Assembly (NCBI GenBank): GCA_016290875.1
Contig: JAEEVL010000004.1
Coordinates: 1-64,000, forward strand
Direction: 5' to 3'
DNA length: 64,000 nt
Source: Ruminococcus sp.
GTDB lineage: Bacteria > Bacillota > Clostridia > Oscillospirales > Ruminococcaceae
Every line of letters begins with the position of its first letter. Within the stretch, counting starts at the first letter, position 1. The position numbers and the translations under genes are program-made. A model generated the notes under the pieces. The model worked only from the letters and a program-made list of their open reading frames with translations. It was not told where the DNA came from and did no database searches. Below, piece by piece: positions 36,309 to 46,403 of the stretch.

Positions 36309-37496
36309 TTACCATACCTTATAATCAGGAACGTTTATCTTATAGGAAGTACCGGGAACAAAGAGGTCGGCAGGCTTGATCTCCTGACCATTCTCCTTAG
36401 CCTGATTTACAGCTTTTGTCAATTCACGGAAAGCAACGCTGTTAGTAACGATCCTTGTAACATCCTCCTGGGGCGGCTTTGAGTTGAAATACTCAAGAAC
36501 TGCCTGCTGGAGATAGAAATACGAACGGAGCTGTGACTTCTTGAACTCTATCTGAGTTGTATCTTCGCCCTCACCCTCCATAAGGAAGAGGCTGTCGCCT
36601 TCTCTGAAACCGAGAGTGAGCTTTGCGAATATCTCAGGAATGAATATTCTGATCTCAGCAGCAAGGCCCTTATCGCCTGTGATCTCCTCGACCTTGGCAG
36701 ACATAGCTTCGTAATCCTCACGGCTGTTTATCTTTACCATTCTTGTGATAGCTTCCTTGGCAGCTTCCATAACTGTATCCTTTTTGAAAGGACACTGATC
36801 GTCTTCACGCTGTACAAAGATAGCATACTGCTTCTCACAGATGAAGTTTTCAGACTTATCCCAGGAATCAACATATGCCTCGAAGTACTTGTTGAGCTCG
36901 GAGCATACAGAACCGTTTACACGAACCTCTATCATTCTTTTGCCGTTGAATCTTGCGAGGTATACTCTTATCCAGTAGTACTTTTTGGAACCGAGGTACT
37001 TAGCTATCTCGTCCTTGATAAGAGCCATAAGCATAACAGGCTCCTTATCCTTAACGCCGATACGTACTACTGACTGGCAGTACATATCGAAGTCATAGTG
37101 CTGTCTGAGGAAATCAACAGAGAAGTGGATTGGGTGCTTCTTTGTAATAGACATATCGATAGGATGCCATACGCCTGCAAAGAATATATCAGCAGCCATC
37201 TGAGCAGTTTCCTCGTCAAATCTTCCCTGTGCGTCAACAGGATCGATAAGCGGCTCATCGAAGTCGTCGTTCTTGACAACGAATATTACCTGCGCGAGCT
37301 TGAGGTCGTCCTTCTCCTCAGTTCTTCCTATCTGAACATCGATAGTAAAGCCCTTGGGCATGATGATACAGTCATCGTAAAGTGTTCCCTTGAGTTTTTC
37401 GTTAAGCTTTTCAAGCACGAGCTGCTTGAGTCCCTCTCCTGTATTTACTTCTTCCTGCTCAGCAGGCTTATTATCTTTTTTCTTAAAAAATGCCAC
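36309..37496 (-). CDS. conserved protein of unknown function
   Basis: 395 residues, soluble, no signal peptide and no recognised domain. The N-terminus is Lys-rich (FFKKKDNKPAEQEE). The body is a mix of alpha and beta with several aromatic stretches (KKYYWIRVYLARFNGKRMIEVRV). The ORF is clean and has a good promoter (TTGCAA, 17 bp, TATAAT at 37567-37595), so the gene is real. The ribosome binding site is weak. Confidence 0.7.
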   Translation of the reverse strand: MAFFKKKDNKPAEQEEVNTGEGLKQLVLEKLNEKLKGTLYDDCIIMPKGFTIDVQIGRTEEKDDLKLAQVIFVVKNDDFDEPLIDPVDAQGRFDEETAQMAADIFFAGVWHPIDMSITKKHPIHFSVDFLRQHYDFDMYCQSVVRIGVKDKEPVMLMALIKDEIAKYLGSKKYYWIRVYLARFNGKRMIEVRVNGSVCSELNKYFEAYVDSWDKSENFICEKQYAIFVQREDDQCPFKKDTVMEAAKEAITRMVKINSREDYEAMSAKVEEITGDKGLAAEIRIFIPEIFAKLTLGFREGDSLFLMEGEGEDTTQIEFKKSQLRSYFYLQQAVLEYFNSKPPQEDVTRIVTNSVAFRELTKAVNQAKENGQEIKPADLFVPGTSYKINVPDYKVW

Positions 37497-37566
37497 TTAG
37501 ATCAAACTCCTTAATTATAATTTTAACACGTCGGCAAATATTACAGCCGAAACAAACAGTATATAC

Positions 37567-37595
37567 ATTATACCACAGTTTTTTGTAAATTGCAA
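37567..37595 (-). promoter_or_regulatory. promoter of the unknown 395-residue protein
   Basis: Minus strand TTGCAA (37590-37595), 17 bp, TATAAT (37567-37572). Confidence 0.65.
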
Positions 37596-37656
37596 CAAAT
37601 ACTTCAAAAAAATTTGCTGCAGTCCTGTGCATACCGTTAAAACAGCATCTTTTTCT

Positions 37657-38622
37657 TTATTTTACAAGTCTTACGGCAGCCCAGCCTTCCTTGACATTTG
37701 CCTCCGGTGAGCTGAAACCTGCTGATTCAAGCGCAGATACTACCTCATCCATGCGCTCCTCTATGATACCGGAAACTATGAGGATACCGCCGTCCTTCAG
37801 ACATTCGGCAAAGAAGTCCTTCATAGCTATGAGTACATCGGCAACTATATTCGCTGTGATTATGTCATATGTATCCTTGATCTCAACGGCAAGCTTTTCA
37901 TCGCTGAGGACATTTCCGTAGTATGTCTTGTAGAGTGCAGGATCTATATTGTTCTTCTCTGCATTCTCAGCAGCAGTAGCAGCTGCATTCTCGTCAATAT
38001 CAACAGCCACAGCACTTCCTGCTCCGAGAAGCATAGCACCAATCGAAAGGATACCGCTTCCGCAGCCCATATCAAGGAGCTTGTCGCCCTTGTTAAGACT
38101 CTTTTCAAGCAGTTCAAGACAAAGTCTCGTTGTATGGTGCTGACCTGTACCGAAGCTCGATGCCGGATCTATCTCAAGTATCAGTCTGCCGTCATCACCG
38201 GAGTATTCCTCCCATGAAGGCTTGATAACGAGCTTCTCGCCGACTTTAAGAGGCTTGAAATACTGTTTCCAGTTATTTGCCCAGTCCTCCTCACGTATGC
38301 TCGAGAGCTCAGCTTCGAGTCTGCCGTATTCACAATTTGTATCGGCTGATTTCATTTCAGCGAGCATTGCTCTGATAGCAGAAAGCATATCAGCGCCCTG
38401 CGAATTTGAGGGCAGATATACTGTTACGCAGGTCTCACAATGTGAGAGTCCCATAAGATCGTCATCAATGTAATCCCACTGACCGTTCTTGTTTTCAAGG
38501 AACTCGTTGAAATCCTCCGCGTCCTGTATGGCAAAACCCTTTATGCCGATGTCTGTGAGGCGTGAGCAGAGAAGCTCGATGCCGGCTGTTGCTGTGTAGA
38601 TATTAACTTCAGTCCATTCCAT
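37657..38622 (-). CDS. prmA: ribosomal protein L11 methyltransferase
   Basis: 321 residues. N-terminal substrate-recognition domain, then a Rossmann methyltransferase with SAM motif LLDMGCGSGILSIGA and DPASSFGTGQHHTTRL, both typical of PrmA. Trimethylates ribosomal L11. Start ATG follows AAGGAG, 6 nt after the upstream dockerin gene stop. Confidence 0.94.
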   Translation of the reverse strand: MEWTEVNIYTATAGIELLCSRLTDIGIKGFAIQDAEDFNEFLENKNGQWDYIDDDLMGLSHCETCVTVYLPSNSQGADMLSAIRAMLAEMKSADTNCEYGRLEAELSSIREEDWANNWKQYFKPLKVGEKLVIKPSWEEYSGDDGRLILEIDPASSFGTGQHHTTRLCLELLEKSLNKGDKLLDMGCGSGILSIGAMLLGAGSAVAVDIDENAAATAAENAEKNNIDPALYKTYYGNVLSDEKLAVEIKDTYDIITANIVADVLIAMKDFFAECLKDGGILIVSGIIEERMDEVVSALESAGFSSPEANVKEGWAAVRLVK

Positions 38623-38628
38623 TTAAGT

Positions 38629-39885
38629 TTACTCCTTGGGAAATAGCAATTTTAATAATTCTGTTACGTCTCCGCTGTCAACTGTATCGTCACCGTTCAC
38701 ATCAGCAGCTTTCAGCTCGCTGGTACGAAGCGAAGAGATACCGTCCGGGAGCTCTGACCTCTTTTTTAAATACTCATTGAGCAGAGCAAGATCATACTTG
38801 TCAACTGTACCGTTACCGTCAATGTCACCTTTCAGACGCGATGTATCCGGACTGACCGGAGTCAGTTCGCTGATATCCACCCAGCCGAGTCCCTTACCGT
38901 CCGAAGTGGCTATTCTTCCGTATTCGTTATATACAGCGTAAATAAATACACTTTCTCCGCTGTTTAGCGAGTAATCCGACGGCTTATCCTTGACCGAGTC
39001 ATATACAGGCACCTCCGAATCACCGTTATAGCTGTACTCGACCGGATCAATAGCAGTACCGGTAGCAGTTGTAGCAGCCGTTGTAGTGACAGTGGTGGTA
39101 GTGGTGGTAGTGGTTGTAGTTGTTGTAGTTGTTGTATTGGTTGTGGTAGTAGTTGTTGTTGTCTTCTGTGTAGTCGTAGTTGCAGCAGTTGTCTGTCTTG
39201 GAGCTATATCCTTCTTCACGGCATCAACTAGCAGTCCGCCTGACTTGGCAGGAGTCTTTGCGCCCTTGAGCACCCAGTACTCATTGTTGCCGTAAACGCC
39301 GTATTCATTGAACACAGAAGCTGATTTATACGGTGCAGGATCCATCATGTACAGATCGTTACCGTTTGCAGCATATATGTACACCCAGTGATAGCCGTTG
39401 ACATTGAGTATAACGTGCATACCGCTGTCGAGGAACGATTTCACCTCAGACACTATGCCGCTTCTTGTCGTGCTTGTGAGATGTGAATCTCTTACAAACG
39501 TGACCGTAGGTATGATGTCATTTATCATATTCCAGTTAGCTATACATCCGTATAACAGACCATTGCGCTCACGGTATGCCCTGCACAGCACGCCGGGATC
39601 AAACTGATCTGCACTGCTTATACCCATGTTCTTTGCAGCAGCAGAATCGATCGAGCCGGAATGCATAGCCATCATCGCAAGCGATGTTATAAGGCATCCG
39701 GAAGAGCCAAGTGTTTCACCGCCCATGTCGCTCGAAGACCATCTCGGATCCGTCTGCTTCCATTTGGTGTAATCCTCCTTGGCATAGGATTCATGATTAG
39801 GTCTGTAAGAAAACATCACAGCAGAAAGCATCATAAAAGCAGCTATTATAACGCTAATGATGCTTCTGTTAGTTTTTGAATGCAT
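38629..39885 (-). CDS. secreted C39-like cysteine peptidase with dockerin
   Basis: 418 residues. Signal peptide 1-35. A papain-like C39_2-type domain (about 38-205) has candidate Cys in GSSGCLITSLAM and His in GYHWVYIYAANG. Then a Thr linker of about 50 residues, a short region that may be SH3-like, and a type I dockerin with calcium loops DIDGNGTVDKYD and DVNGDDTVDSGD. Start ATG at 39885 follows GAGGAGG; a longer frame to 39903 overlaps the upstream gene. It sits 14 nt after the transglutaminase gene, so it is cotranscribed with the moxR cluster. Confidence 0.88.
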   Translation of the reverse strand: MHSKTNRSIISVIIAAFMMLSAVMFSYRPNHESYAKEDYTKWKQTDPRWSSSDMGGETLGSSGCLITSLAMMAMHSGSIDSAAAKNMGISSADQFDPGVLCRAYRERNGLLYGCIANWNMINDIIPTVTFVRDSHLTSTTRSGIVSEVKSFLDSGMHVILNVNGYHWVYIYAANGNDLYMMDPAPYKSASVFNEYGVYGNNEYWVLKGAKTPAKSGGLLVDAVKKDIAPRQTTAATTTTQKTTTTTTTTNTTTTTTTTTTTTTTTVTTTAATTATGTAIDPVEYSYNGDSEVPVYDSVKDKPSDYSLNSGESVFIYAVYNEYGRIATSDGKGLGWVDISELTPVSPDTSRLKGDIDGNGTVDKYDLALLNEYLKKRSELPDGISSLRTSELKAADVNGDDTVDSGDVTELLKLLFPKE

Positions 39886-39899
39886 AATGACTAACCTCC

Positions 39900-42197
39900 T
39901 CACGACTTAGTTCTAAATATCTTCCTCTGTTTCTTTTTTAGCTCTATAAGAGCCTGGTAAGCGGCAGTATAATCTGCCAGTACCTTTTCGCGGGCATTAT
40001 CATTGAGTTCCACACCGCCGTAAGCCGCCGCATCGAACAGAGCAGCAGTCGTTGATATATCGACTCCGCAGCGTTCCATAACAGCTGCCGTGACTTCGCC
40101 TGCCGTGCACACTTTTCCGAGTCCGTACAAGCGGCATATCCTTCTCATTACCGCGATAGCTGCTTCAGAAGGTCTGCGCTTGCGGTTCACACGTAAAAAT
40201 ACACGGTCAATGATGTACGGTGAGCAGATATAGATCAGCAGAGCGAAAAGAGCGATAACAAGTATCACGATACCAGCCGTTGAAAGCTTATGAGTTGCGT
40301 TTCCTCTTTCTACTTCTTCCTGTATCTCGCCTGATGTTATGGTAGGCTCAAATGATACCCAGCCGAAGCCCTTGATGTAGAGTTCAGGATAACCATGCGA
40401 ATCCTTTGCTGTGATAGCGTACTGTCCCTTATATTTACCGGAATTCTGCCTGTTCTGCATATTGTAGCCTTCGCAGAATCTCGCAGGGATGCCGGAAGCT
40501 CTTGCAAGCATTACCATAGCGGTAGCATATTCATAGCAGACTCCGCGGTGTGTAACGAACAGGAAATTCTCGACATTCTCTCCCTCAGTCTTCACATAGC
40601 TGAGGTCATAGATATAGTCATTGTTAAAGAAATACATCTCAAGCGCTTTCGCCTTATCGTAGTCTGTAGTCTTGCCCTTTGTTATTTCATCAGCAAGCTC
40701 TTTTATCTTGACTTTTTTGTCATAATCAAGCTCATATTCTTCTGCGCTGTCATACTCTGAACGCTCATTTTTAAGTCTCCGGCGGCACGCTGAACACTTA
40801 CTGTAAGTAGCATCATCGTCATCCTCAAACATATTGTCTTCAAGGATAACGATCGCCTCAGAAAGAAGTTCCTTGTAATCCGTCTTGTCCAGAATATCGA
40901 TAACAGCCTTGTTCTCGGGATTCGTAAAGTAAGTGTCTGCACTGTACTCAAATCTGAAGCCGTCTTCGTATTTGATAGAATCGTCGGCAGCGACCACGCC
41001 CGTCGGGATATACGAATATTTTCCCTCATGAGACGCCGCAGTAAATGTCTGAGCAAACTGCGGAACAGGAACACGGTCACCTGTCTCGAATACAGATATA
41101 AGACCTAATTCCCTGACCTCAGGCTTTTCAAGCTCCTTGCCTGCGTACTTTTCAAGCCCGTACTTCTTCGCAAAACTGCTGTCGAGCGAAGCAACATACA
41201 GTATCGCGTCAACTGTTGCGCCTGTTTCTGCAATATCCAACGGGAGACGCTGATTTTCGAGTGTAGTCTCCGAATCGCGCTTGTATGCACTCCAGGAATC
41301 AAAGTCATAATCATACTCGGAAAACGTCCTTGTCTTGAACCTAAGACCTTCCGTTGCATCTGCCACATAAAGCAGCGTATCACTGCTGATGTTTCTGAAC
41401 TGGCTTCCGTTTGTGCTTCCTCTGAAACCGCTGAGTGAAGCAACGAGTCTGTCGGTAAAACGCTCGGCAGCGATGAAGTTTTCTATTGCCTCACGGTTTT
41501 CTTTGACTACCGGCTTAGGCATGATAGAAGCGACTATCGTCATTATTACAAGGAACACGCCGGACGAAGTGAGGATGTCCCTCTGCTTCACTATCACAAC
41601 GCTGCCTGTGTGATGAAGCTGACGGCAGTATACCATTACTGCTATGTAGCTCGCCGCAAGCATGATTATGAAAATGACCGGCATCTTCTCGTATTCCTTA
41701 CCGTAAATGAGAAATGGGATTATAAATATGAGAAATCCCATGAATATACGGTATCTTATCCGCGTGAAGTAGTATATGACCGAAGCCATAAAAAAGCTGA
41801 ACAGCGCGAACGTCAGCCACGAATACCAGATATTGTAGTCAAGGGCAAGCTGAGGCGTGATAAACCACAGTCCGTAGCTTATGTTCTTTGTCTTGAGGAC
41901 CTCTTCATAGTAGTCCCAGCCGCGCCGTCCGAAATGCACCGCCGCAAGATAAAACAAGTATCCTGCGAAGAGATAAAGCACTCCGCCGATCAGTTTCCGC
42001 TTGTTCATAAAATCGAACAGCCTGAACAGTACATACGTTACCACGTACGATGCGACCACAAACTGCAGCATTGACTTGTCATAATAGTGGTACATGAGCA
42101 CCGACATTATCAGCGTAGTATACAGCAGTATCGGATCGAGCATAGTTCTTATCAGGAACTGAGCTGCGGGTGTCAGCGTTTTTTCATTTTTCTGCAT
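39900..42197 (-). CDS. TgpA-like transmembrane transglutaminase
   Basis: 765 residues. Six or seven N-terminal membrane helices (to about 215), a large extracellular domain with a transglutaminase core (Cys in HRGVCYEYATAM, His in KDSHGYPELY, Glu/Asp region SFEPT), another membrane helix at about 660-685 and a cytoplasmic tail. This arrangement is the usual partner of MoxR and DUF58. No strong ribosome binding site is visible, and the start is 3 nt after the DUF58 stop. Confidence 0.9.
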   Translation of the reverse strand: MQKNEKTLTPAAQFLIRTMLDPILLYTTLIMSVLMYHYYDKSMLQFVVASYVVTYVLFRLFDFMNKRKLIGGVLYLFAGYLFYLAAVHFGRRGWDYYEEVLKTKNISYGLWFITPQLALDYNIWYSWLTFALFSFFMASVIYYFTRIRYRIFMGFLIFIIPFLIYGKEYEKMPVIFIIMLAASYIAVMVYCRQLHHTGSVVIVKQRDILTSSGVFLVIMTIVASIMPKPVVKENREAIENFIAAERFTDRLVASLSGFRGSTNGSQFRNISSDTLLYVADATEGLRFKTRTFSEYDYDFDSWSAYKRDSETTLENQRLPLDIAETGATVDAILYVASLDSSFAKKYGLEKYAGKELEKPEVRELGLISVFETGDRVPVPQFAQTFTAASHEGKYSYIPTGVVAADDSIKYEDGFRFEYSADTYFTNPENKAVIDILDKTDYKELLSEAIVILEDNMFEDDDDATYSKCSACRRRLKNERSEYDSAEEYELDYDKKVKIKELADEITKGKTTDYDKAKALEMYFFNNDYIYDLSYVKTEGENVENFLFVTHRGVCYEYATAMVMLARASGIPARFCEGYNMQNRQNSGKYKGQYAITAKDSHGYPELYIKGFGWVSFEPTITSGEIQEEVERGNATHKLSTAGIVILVIALFALLIYICSPYIIDRVFLRVNRKRRPSEAAIAVMRRICRLYGLGKVCTAGEVTAAVMERCGVDISTTAALFDAAAYGGVELNDNAREKVLADYTAAYQALIELKKKQRKIFRTKS

Positions 42198-42200
42198 ATT

Positions 42201-43373
42201 TTATACCATTTTAAAAGATTCGTCCTCATCGAGATACCACATCGGCAGTCCCGTGAGGTTCGTACTCTCAGCACTTACTCCGAGGATGCTTGAGCACTCC
42301 TTGTCAAGCTTTTCAGTTATCGCAGCAAGCTCAGCGCCGGCATCAGTAGTAGCTATAAGGCACGCGCACGCAGAACTGCTGTCAGGAGCGATCTCGATCC
42401 TTCTTGCCTCTTTGACCTTTACGGCAAGCACTTTCAGCAGGAGCTGTGCCGGGTAATCAGGATTGTCAACTGTCTCAACGGTGATAGAACCGTCGCTTGC
42501 GTAATACATAAATGTGCAGGCTATCCCCTGCTTAACAAGGACTCCGATGAGTCCGAAAACAGCACTAAGTATCTTCTCCTCGGTAATTACAGCATACGCC
42601 GGATCTGCTTCCTTTTTCCTGTAAAGATCGAGGACAATCAGCGGCTGAACTGCCGAAGCAGCTTCGTCGAGCCTTACCATCAGCTTGTCGCGCTTTGAGG
42701 AGAGCTTCCAGTTGATACGTTTGAGCGGATCGCCCTGAACGTACTCTCTGTGCTCACAGCCCGGAGCTGTATTTGCCGAAAACAGCATCGAAGTGTCATT
42801 GTCTTCATCGTCATCAGTAGTCATAACAATATCTGCTATGCTCCTGAAAAGCTGTGACGAAGCCTTTATCTCCGGGATCTGCGGAACTACTCCGACAGAA
42901 ACTGCTTCCGGCAGGCCTTTTTTCAGTTTGAACCTGATAAAACCGAGAAATCCGCAGGAGTACGCAGCCTTTACCTCAATGCTTCCGTTGCCGCCTGTTT
43001 TAGCCCTTACAGAGAACGTGAACTCAGCTCTTTCGTCCGAGAACATCGAAAGACGGTAAGTCTTTCCGGCATCATCGAATACCTCTGAAGCATACGGCAC
43101 GATCTCAATTATCGGAAGCGGAAGGCGTCCTTCTCTTTCAACGATTACACGCACTTTAAGGTCACTGCCTTTATTCACATACGCGTCGCAGCTCACCTTT
43201 ATATTCAGCCTGTTCCTGCCGTGAACGGCAAATACCAGCGATACAACAGGTGCAAACACCAGGAATGCAGCCAGTATCATGCCCATCTCGCCGTCAAAGC
43301 TGGTCGTATATACGAATACTACAAGGGCAACTGCAAGAACGCTCAGTATAGTCTGTATTAATTTCTTCATCAT
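42201..43373 (-). CDS. DUF58 family protein
   Basis: 390 residues. Two N-terminal membrane helices, then a beta-rich region and a von Willebrand-like DUF58 domain with REYVQGDPLKRINWKLSSKRDKLMVR, the family signature. Start overlaps the moxR stop (ATGA). Partner of MoxR in an unknown assembly or metal-insertion process. Confidence 0.92.
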   Translation of the reverse strand: MMKKLIQTILSVLAVALVVFVYTTSFDGEMGMILAAFLVFAPVVSLVFAVHGRNRLNIKVSCDAYVNKGSDLKVRVIVEREGRLPLPIIEIVPYASEVFDDAGKTYRLSMFSDERAEFTFSVRAKTGGNGSIEVKAAYSCGFLGFIRFKLKKGLPEAVSVGVVPQIPEIKASSQLFRSIADIVMTTDDDEDNDTSMLFSANTAPGCEHREYVQGDPLKRINWKLSSKRDKLMVRLDEAASAVQPLIVLDLYRKKEADPAYAVITEEKILSAVFGLIGVLVKQGIACTFMYYASDGSITVETVDNPDYPAQLLLKVLAVKVKEARRIEIAPDSSSACACLIATTDAGAELAAITEKLDKECSSILGVSAESTNLTGLPMWYLDEDESFKMV

Positions 43374-44305
43374 CTCATAGCCGGAACATCGCAGGTCTTG
43401 AGCAGATTTGTGATATACTCCTCATTGCTGCCGAACATACTCTTTCCCTGCGGTGACATAATGATCCTGTGTGCAAGGACAGATACTGCGACATTCTTAA
43501 CGTCATCGGGAGTAACATACTCCCTGTCGTAGATATATGCGAAAGCCTTTGCAGCCTTGTAAAGAGCTATACTTCCGCGTGGACTGATTCCGAGAACGGT
43601 ATTTCTGTCCTGACGGGTTGAAGCCACAAGTCTTACGATGTATTCCTTTACCTGATCGGTAACGCGGATATTCTTTACGTCCTCCTGCATAGCTATGACA
43701 TCATCCGTAGATATGGCAGGAGCTTCGATATTTCTGATAGGATTGTACATCTCTGTACGCTCGAGGATCTTTGTTTCTTCCTCAAAAGTAGGATAACCCA
43801 TAGAGAGTTTCATAAAGAAACGGTCCATCTGTGCTTCCGGCAGATGGAAGGTACCATAAGTCTCAACAGGGTTCTGGGTAGCCATAACGAGGAACGGTTT
43901 CGGAAGAACGTGAGTCTCACCGTCGAGACTTATCTGTCTCTCCTCCATAGCTTCAAGAAGTGCCGACTGTATCTTCGGCGAAGCACGGTTGATCTCATCG
44001 GCAAGCAGGAAGTTGCAGATAAGCACGCCCTCACGGTATTCAAACTCGCCTGTCTTCTGCATATACATCGTAAAGCCTACGATATCTGACGGCATAACAT
44101 CCGGTGTAAGCTGGATACGGTTGAATTTTCCGCCGATAGAACGAGAAAGCGCGGTAATGAGCTGAGTCTTTCCGACACCCGGAACATCCTCCAGAAGAAC
44201 ATGTCCGTCACATAGAAGAGCAGCAATAAGCTTTATAACTGTATCGTCCTTACCAACGATTACTTTTCCGATAGAAGCTACTAATTTTTCCGTGTTTTTA
44301 TTCAT
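43370..44305 (-). CDS. MoxR family AAA+ ATPase
   Basis: 311 residues. Walker A EDVPGVGKTQLI, Walker B LLADEINRASPKIQSALLEAMEERQ and sensor region ATQNPVETYGT. MoxR proteins act as chaperones for partner proteins with von Willebrand-like domains, such as the DUF58 protein next in the operon. Start ATG follows TGAGG. Confidence 0.94.
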   Translation of the reverse strand: MNKNTEKLVASIGKVIVGKDDTVIKLIAALLCDGHVLLEDVPGVGKTQLITALSRSIGGKFNRIQLTPDVMPSDIVGFTMYMQKTGEFEYREGVLICNFLLADEINRASPKIQSALLEAMEERQISLDGETHVLPKPFLVMATQNPVETYGTFHLPEAQMDRFFMKLSMGYPTFEEETKILERTEMYNPIRNIEAPAISTDDVIAMQEDVKNIRVTDQVKEYIVRLVASTRQDRNTVLGISPRGSIALYKAAKAFAYIYDREYVTPDDVKNVAVSVLAHRIIMSPQGKSMFGSNEEYITNLLKTCDVPAMR

Positions 44306-44356
44306 AAGGTTACCTCATTGAAAAGTTTAAGGGGATACCTGCACCCCATTGTTGTA

Positions 44357-44385
44357 ATTATACCATATTTTTACTGCTCCTGCAA
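44357..44385 (-). promoter_or_regulatory. promoter of the moxR operon
   Basis: Minus strand TTGCAG (44380-44385), 17 bp, TATAAT (44357-44362). Confidence 0.65.
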
Positions 44386-44410
44386 GTGTAATATCTGTGA
44401 AATATACAAA

Positions 44411-44441
44411 GCGGCTTTTGTAGATATTTTACAAAAGCCGC
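44411..44441. other. strong hairpin between tsf and moxR
   Basis: 12 bp perfect stem (44411-44422 with 44430-44441), 7 nt loop. It may be a second terminator after tsf. Confidence 0.55.
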
Positions 44442-44478
44442 AGTCTAATTTGAACAAATTGTTACAAAAATAAAAACA

Positions 44479-44500
44479 GCTCCCACGAATGGGAGCCGTT
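44479..44500 (-). terminator. terminator of rpsB-tsf
   Basis: GCTCCCA and TGGGAGC form a 7 bp stem with a 4 nt loop; on the minus strand it is followed by TGTTTTTATTTTTG. Confidence 0.85.
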
Positions 44501-44508
44501 ATGATAAA

Positions 44509-45426
44509 TTACTTGATCATCTTAGCAACTTCGTCAGCGAGGTTGTCTTCCTTCTTCTCAACGCCTTCGCCGCGCTCGTAACGGATAACGTCTGTTACCT
44601 TGATAGCGCCGCCGAGCTTCTTAGCCTCAGCATCAACATAGCCCTGAACTGAGAGCTTGTCGTCCTTTACGAATGCCTGCTCGAGGAGGCAGTTTTCGCT
44701 GTAGTACTTGCCTACCTTGCCCTCAACGATCTTTGCACGAACCTGCTCGGGCTTGGAAGCCATCTTAGGATCCTCAGCCATCTGAGCCATCATGATCTCC
44801 TTCTCCTTCTCAATAACCTCAGCAGGAACCTGCTCACGGCAGAGGTAAGGAGCATTAAGAGCAGCAGACTGCATTGCTACATCCTTACCGATAGCAGCAA
44901 CCTGGTCAGCAGCGAGATCTGTATCCATCTTTACGAGAACGCCGATGCTTCCGCCGTTGTGGATGTAGGAAGCAAGCTTACCCTCGAGTCTTACGAAACG
45001 ACGGATAACGATGTTCTCACGAATCTTCATGCCAGCAAGTTCTGTAAGAACTTCGCCTACTGTTGCGGAACCGCCGCTGATTGTCTCAGCCTTGAGAGCC
45101 TCAACGTCAGCAGGATTCTTCTCAATGATTGTATTAGCAACGTTTGCAACGAAATTTCTGATATCGTCTGTGTTAGCAGCGAAGTCAGTCTCTGTGTTTA
45201 CTTCGAGGAGAACGCCGACATTGCCGTTTACAACAGCTGTTACAACGCCCTCAGCAGCAGCTCTGCCGCTCTTCTTAGCCTGTGTAGCGAGACCTTTTTC
45301 TCTGAGGAACTCGATAGCCTTGTCCATATCGCCATCGTTAGCCTCGAGAGCCTTCTTACAGTCCATCATACCAACGCCTGTGGACTTCATAAGTTCTTTT
45401 ATTTCTGCAACGGAAACCTTTCCCAT
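44509..45426 (-). CDS. tsf: elongation factor Ts
   Basis: 305 residues. UBA-like N-terminus (VAEIKELMKSTGVGMMDCKKAL) and the core with NTETDFAANTDDIRNFV, where most bacteria have TDFVARN. It recycles EF-Tu. Start ATG follows GGAGG. Second gene after rpsB; a repeat lies between them. Confidence 0.96.
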   Translation of the reverse strand: MGKVSVAEIKELMKSTGVGMMDCKKALEANDGDMDKAIEFLREKGLATQAKKSGRAAAEGVVTAVVNGNVGVLLEVNTETDFAANTDDIRNFVANVANTIIEKNPADVEALKAETISGGSATVGEVLTELAGMKIRENIVIRRFVRLEGKLASYIHNGGSIGVLVKMDTDLAADQVAAIGKDVAMQSAALNAPYLCREQVPAEVIEKEKEIMMAQMAEDPKMASKPEQVRAKIVEGKVGKYYSENCLLEQAFVKDDKLSVQGYVDAEAKKLGGAIKVTDVIRYERGEGVEKKEDNLADEVAKMIK

Positions 45427-45465
45427 TGTAATTACCTCCTAAATAATATTTTTTCGTATAAATCA

Positions 45466-45537
45466 TTGTAGGGGACGACGTCCTCGACGTCCCTAACTTA
45501 AATTAACGGGCTGTCGGGGACGCCAGCCCCCTACGAA
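45466..45537. repeat. small palindromic repeat element between rpsB and tsf
   Basis: About 70 bp, GC-rich within an AT-rich spacer. It begins TGTAGGGGACG and ends with an approximate inverse, CCCCCTACGA, with imperfect inner palindromes (GACGTCCTCGACGTC). It has the look of a REP- or MITE-like element. No second full copy is in the window. Confidence 0.5.
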
Positions 45538-45549
45538 TATTGTTCTTGA

Positions 45550-46290
45550 TTATTCAGCGTCTGCCTCAGCAGTTTCCTCTGCAGGAGCCTCCTGAGTCTC
45601 AGCGTCGCCGCCCTGTCTGCCTTCGATAACAGCGTTAGCGATTGTGCCAGCGATGAGCTTTACAGCTCTGATAGCGTCATCGTTACCGGGGATAACGTAA
45701 TCAACTTCGTCAGGATCGCAGTTTGTGTCAACGATTGCAACGATCGGGATGTTGAGCTTCTTAGCCTCAGCAACAGCGATCTTTTCCTTGCGGGGGTCAA
45801 CGATGAAGAGTGCAGCGGGGAGCTTCTTCATGTTCTTGATACCGCCGAGGAACTTTTCGAGCTTCTCTATCTCAAGGTTGAGCTTAACAACTTCCTTCTT
45901 GGGGAGAAGAGCAAATGTGCCGTCTTCTTCCATAGTGTGGAGCTGCTCAAGTCTTCTGATTCTTGTCTGGATTGTCTTGAAGTTTGTGAGCATACCGCCG
46001 AGCCATCTTGCGTTTACATAGTGTGCGCCGGCTCTTGTAGCCTCTTCCTTAACAGAATCGCCAGCCTGCTTCTTTGTACCTACAAAGAGAACTTCGCCGC
46101 CCTGAGCTGCGATGTCGCGAACGAACATGTAAGCCTCTTCGAGCTTCTTGACTGTCTTCTGAAGGTCGATGATGTAAATGCCGTTTCTTTCTGTGAAAAT
46201 GTACGGTGCCATTTTCGGGTTCCATCTTCTTGTCTGGTGACCAAAGTGTACGCCAGCCTCAAGAAGCTGCTTCATTGATACTACTCCCAT
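45550..46290 (-). CDS. rpsB: ribosomal protein uS2
   Basis: 246 residues, full length ([22 protein letters not shown] at the start), with an acidic Glu/Ala tail. Start ATG follows AAGGAGG. First gene of rpsB-tsf. Confidence 0.97.
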   Translation of the reverse strand: MGVVSMKQLLEAGVHFGHQTRRWNPKMAPYIFTERNGIYIIDLQKTVKKLEEAYMFVRDIAAQGGEVLFVGTKKQAGDSVKEEATRAGAHYVNARWLGGMLTNFKTIQTRIRRLEQLHTMEEDGTFALLPKKEVVKLNLEIEKLEKFLGGIKNMKKLPAALFIVDPRKEKIAVAEAKKLNIPIVAIVDTNCDPDEVDYVIPGNDDAIRAVKLIAGTIANAVIEGRQGGDAETQEAPAEETAEADAE

Positions 46291-46403
46291 TGTGTAGTCC
46301 TCCTTAAATTGGTTAAATTATCCTCCGCCGGACTTAGCTCACGGACAACGCTGAACGCTCAGCGCACCGATCCGTAAAAACCCAGCGTGCGAATTGCCTT
46401 AAT
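46291..46403 (-). promoter_or_regulatory. rpsB 5' leader
   Basis: A leader of about 110 nt with GC-rich inverted segments (GCGCTGAGCGTTCAGCG) upstream of rpsB. It is a likely site of S2 autoregulation, but I do not match it to a defined leader family. Confidence 0.35.

Noticed and set aside
39086..39295. Poly-Val plus-strand ORF
   Set aside because: Antisense of the Thr linker in the C39-like dockerin protein.
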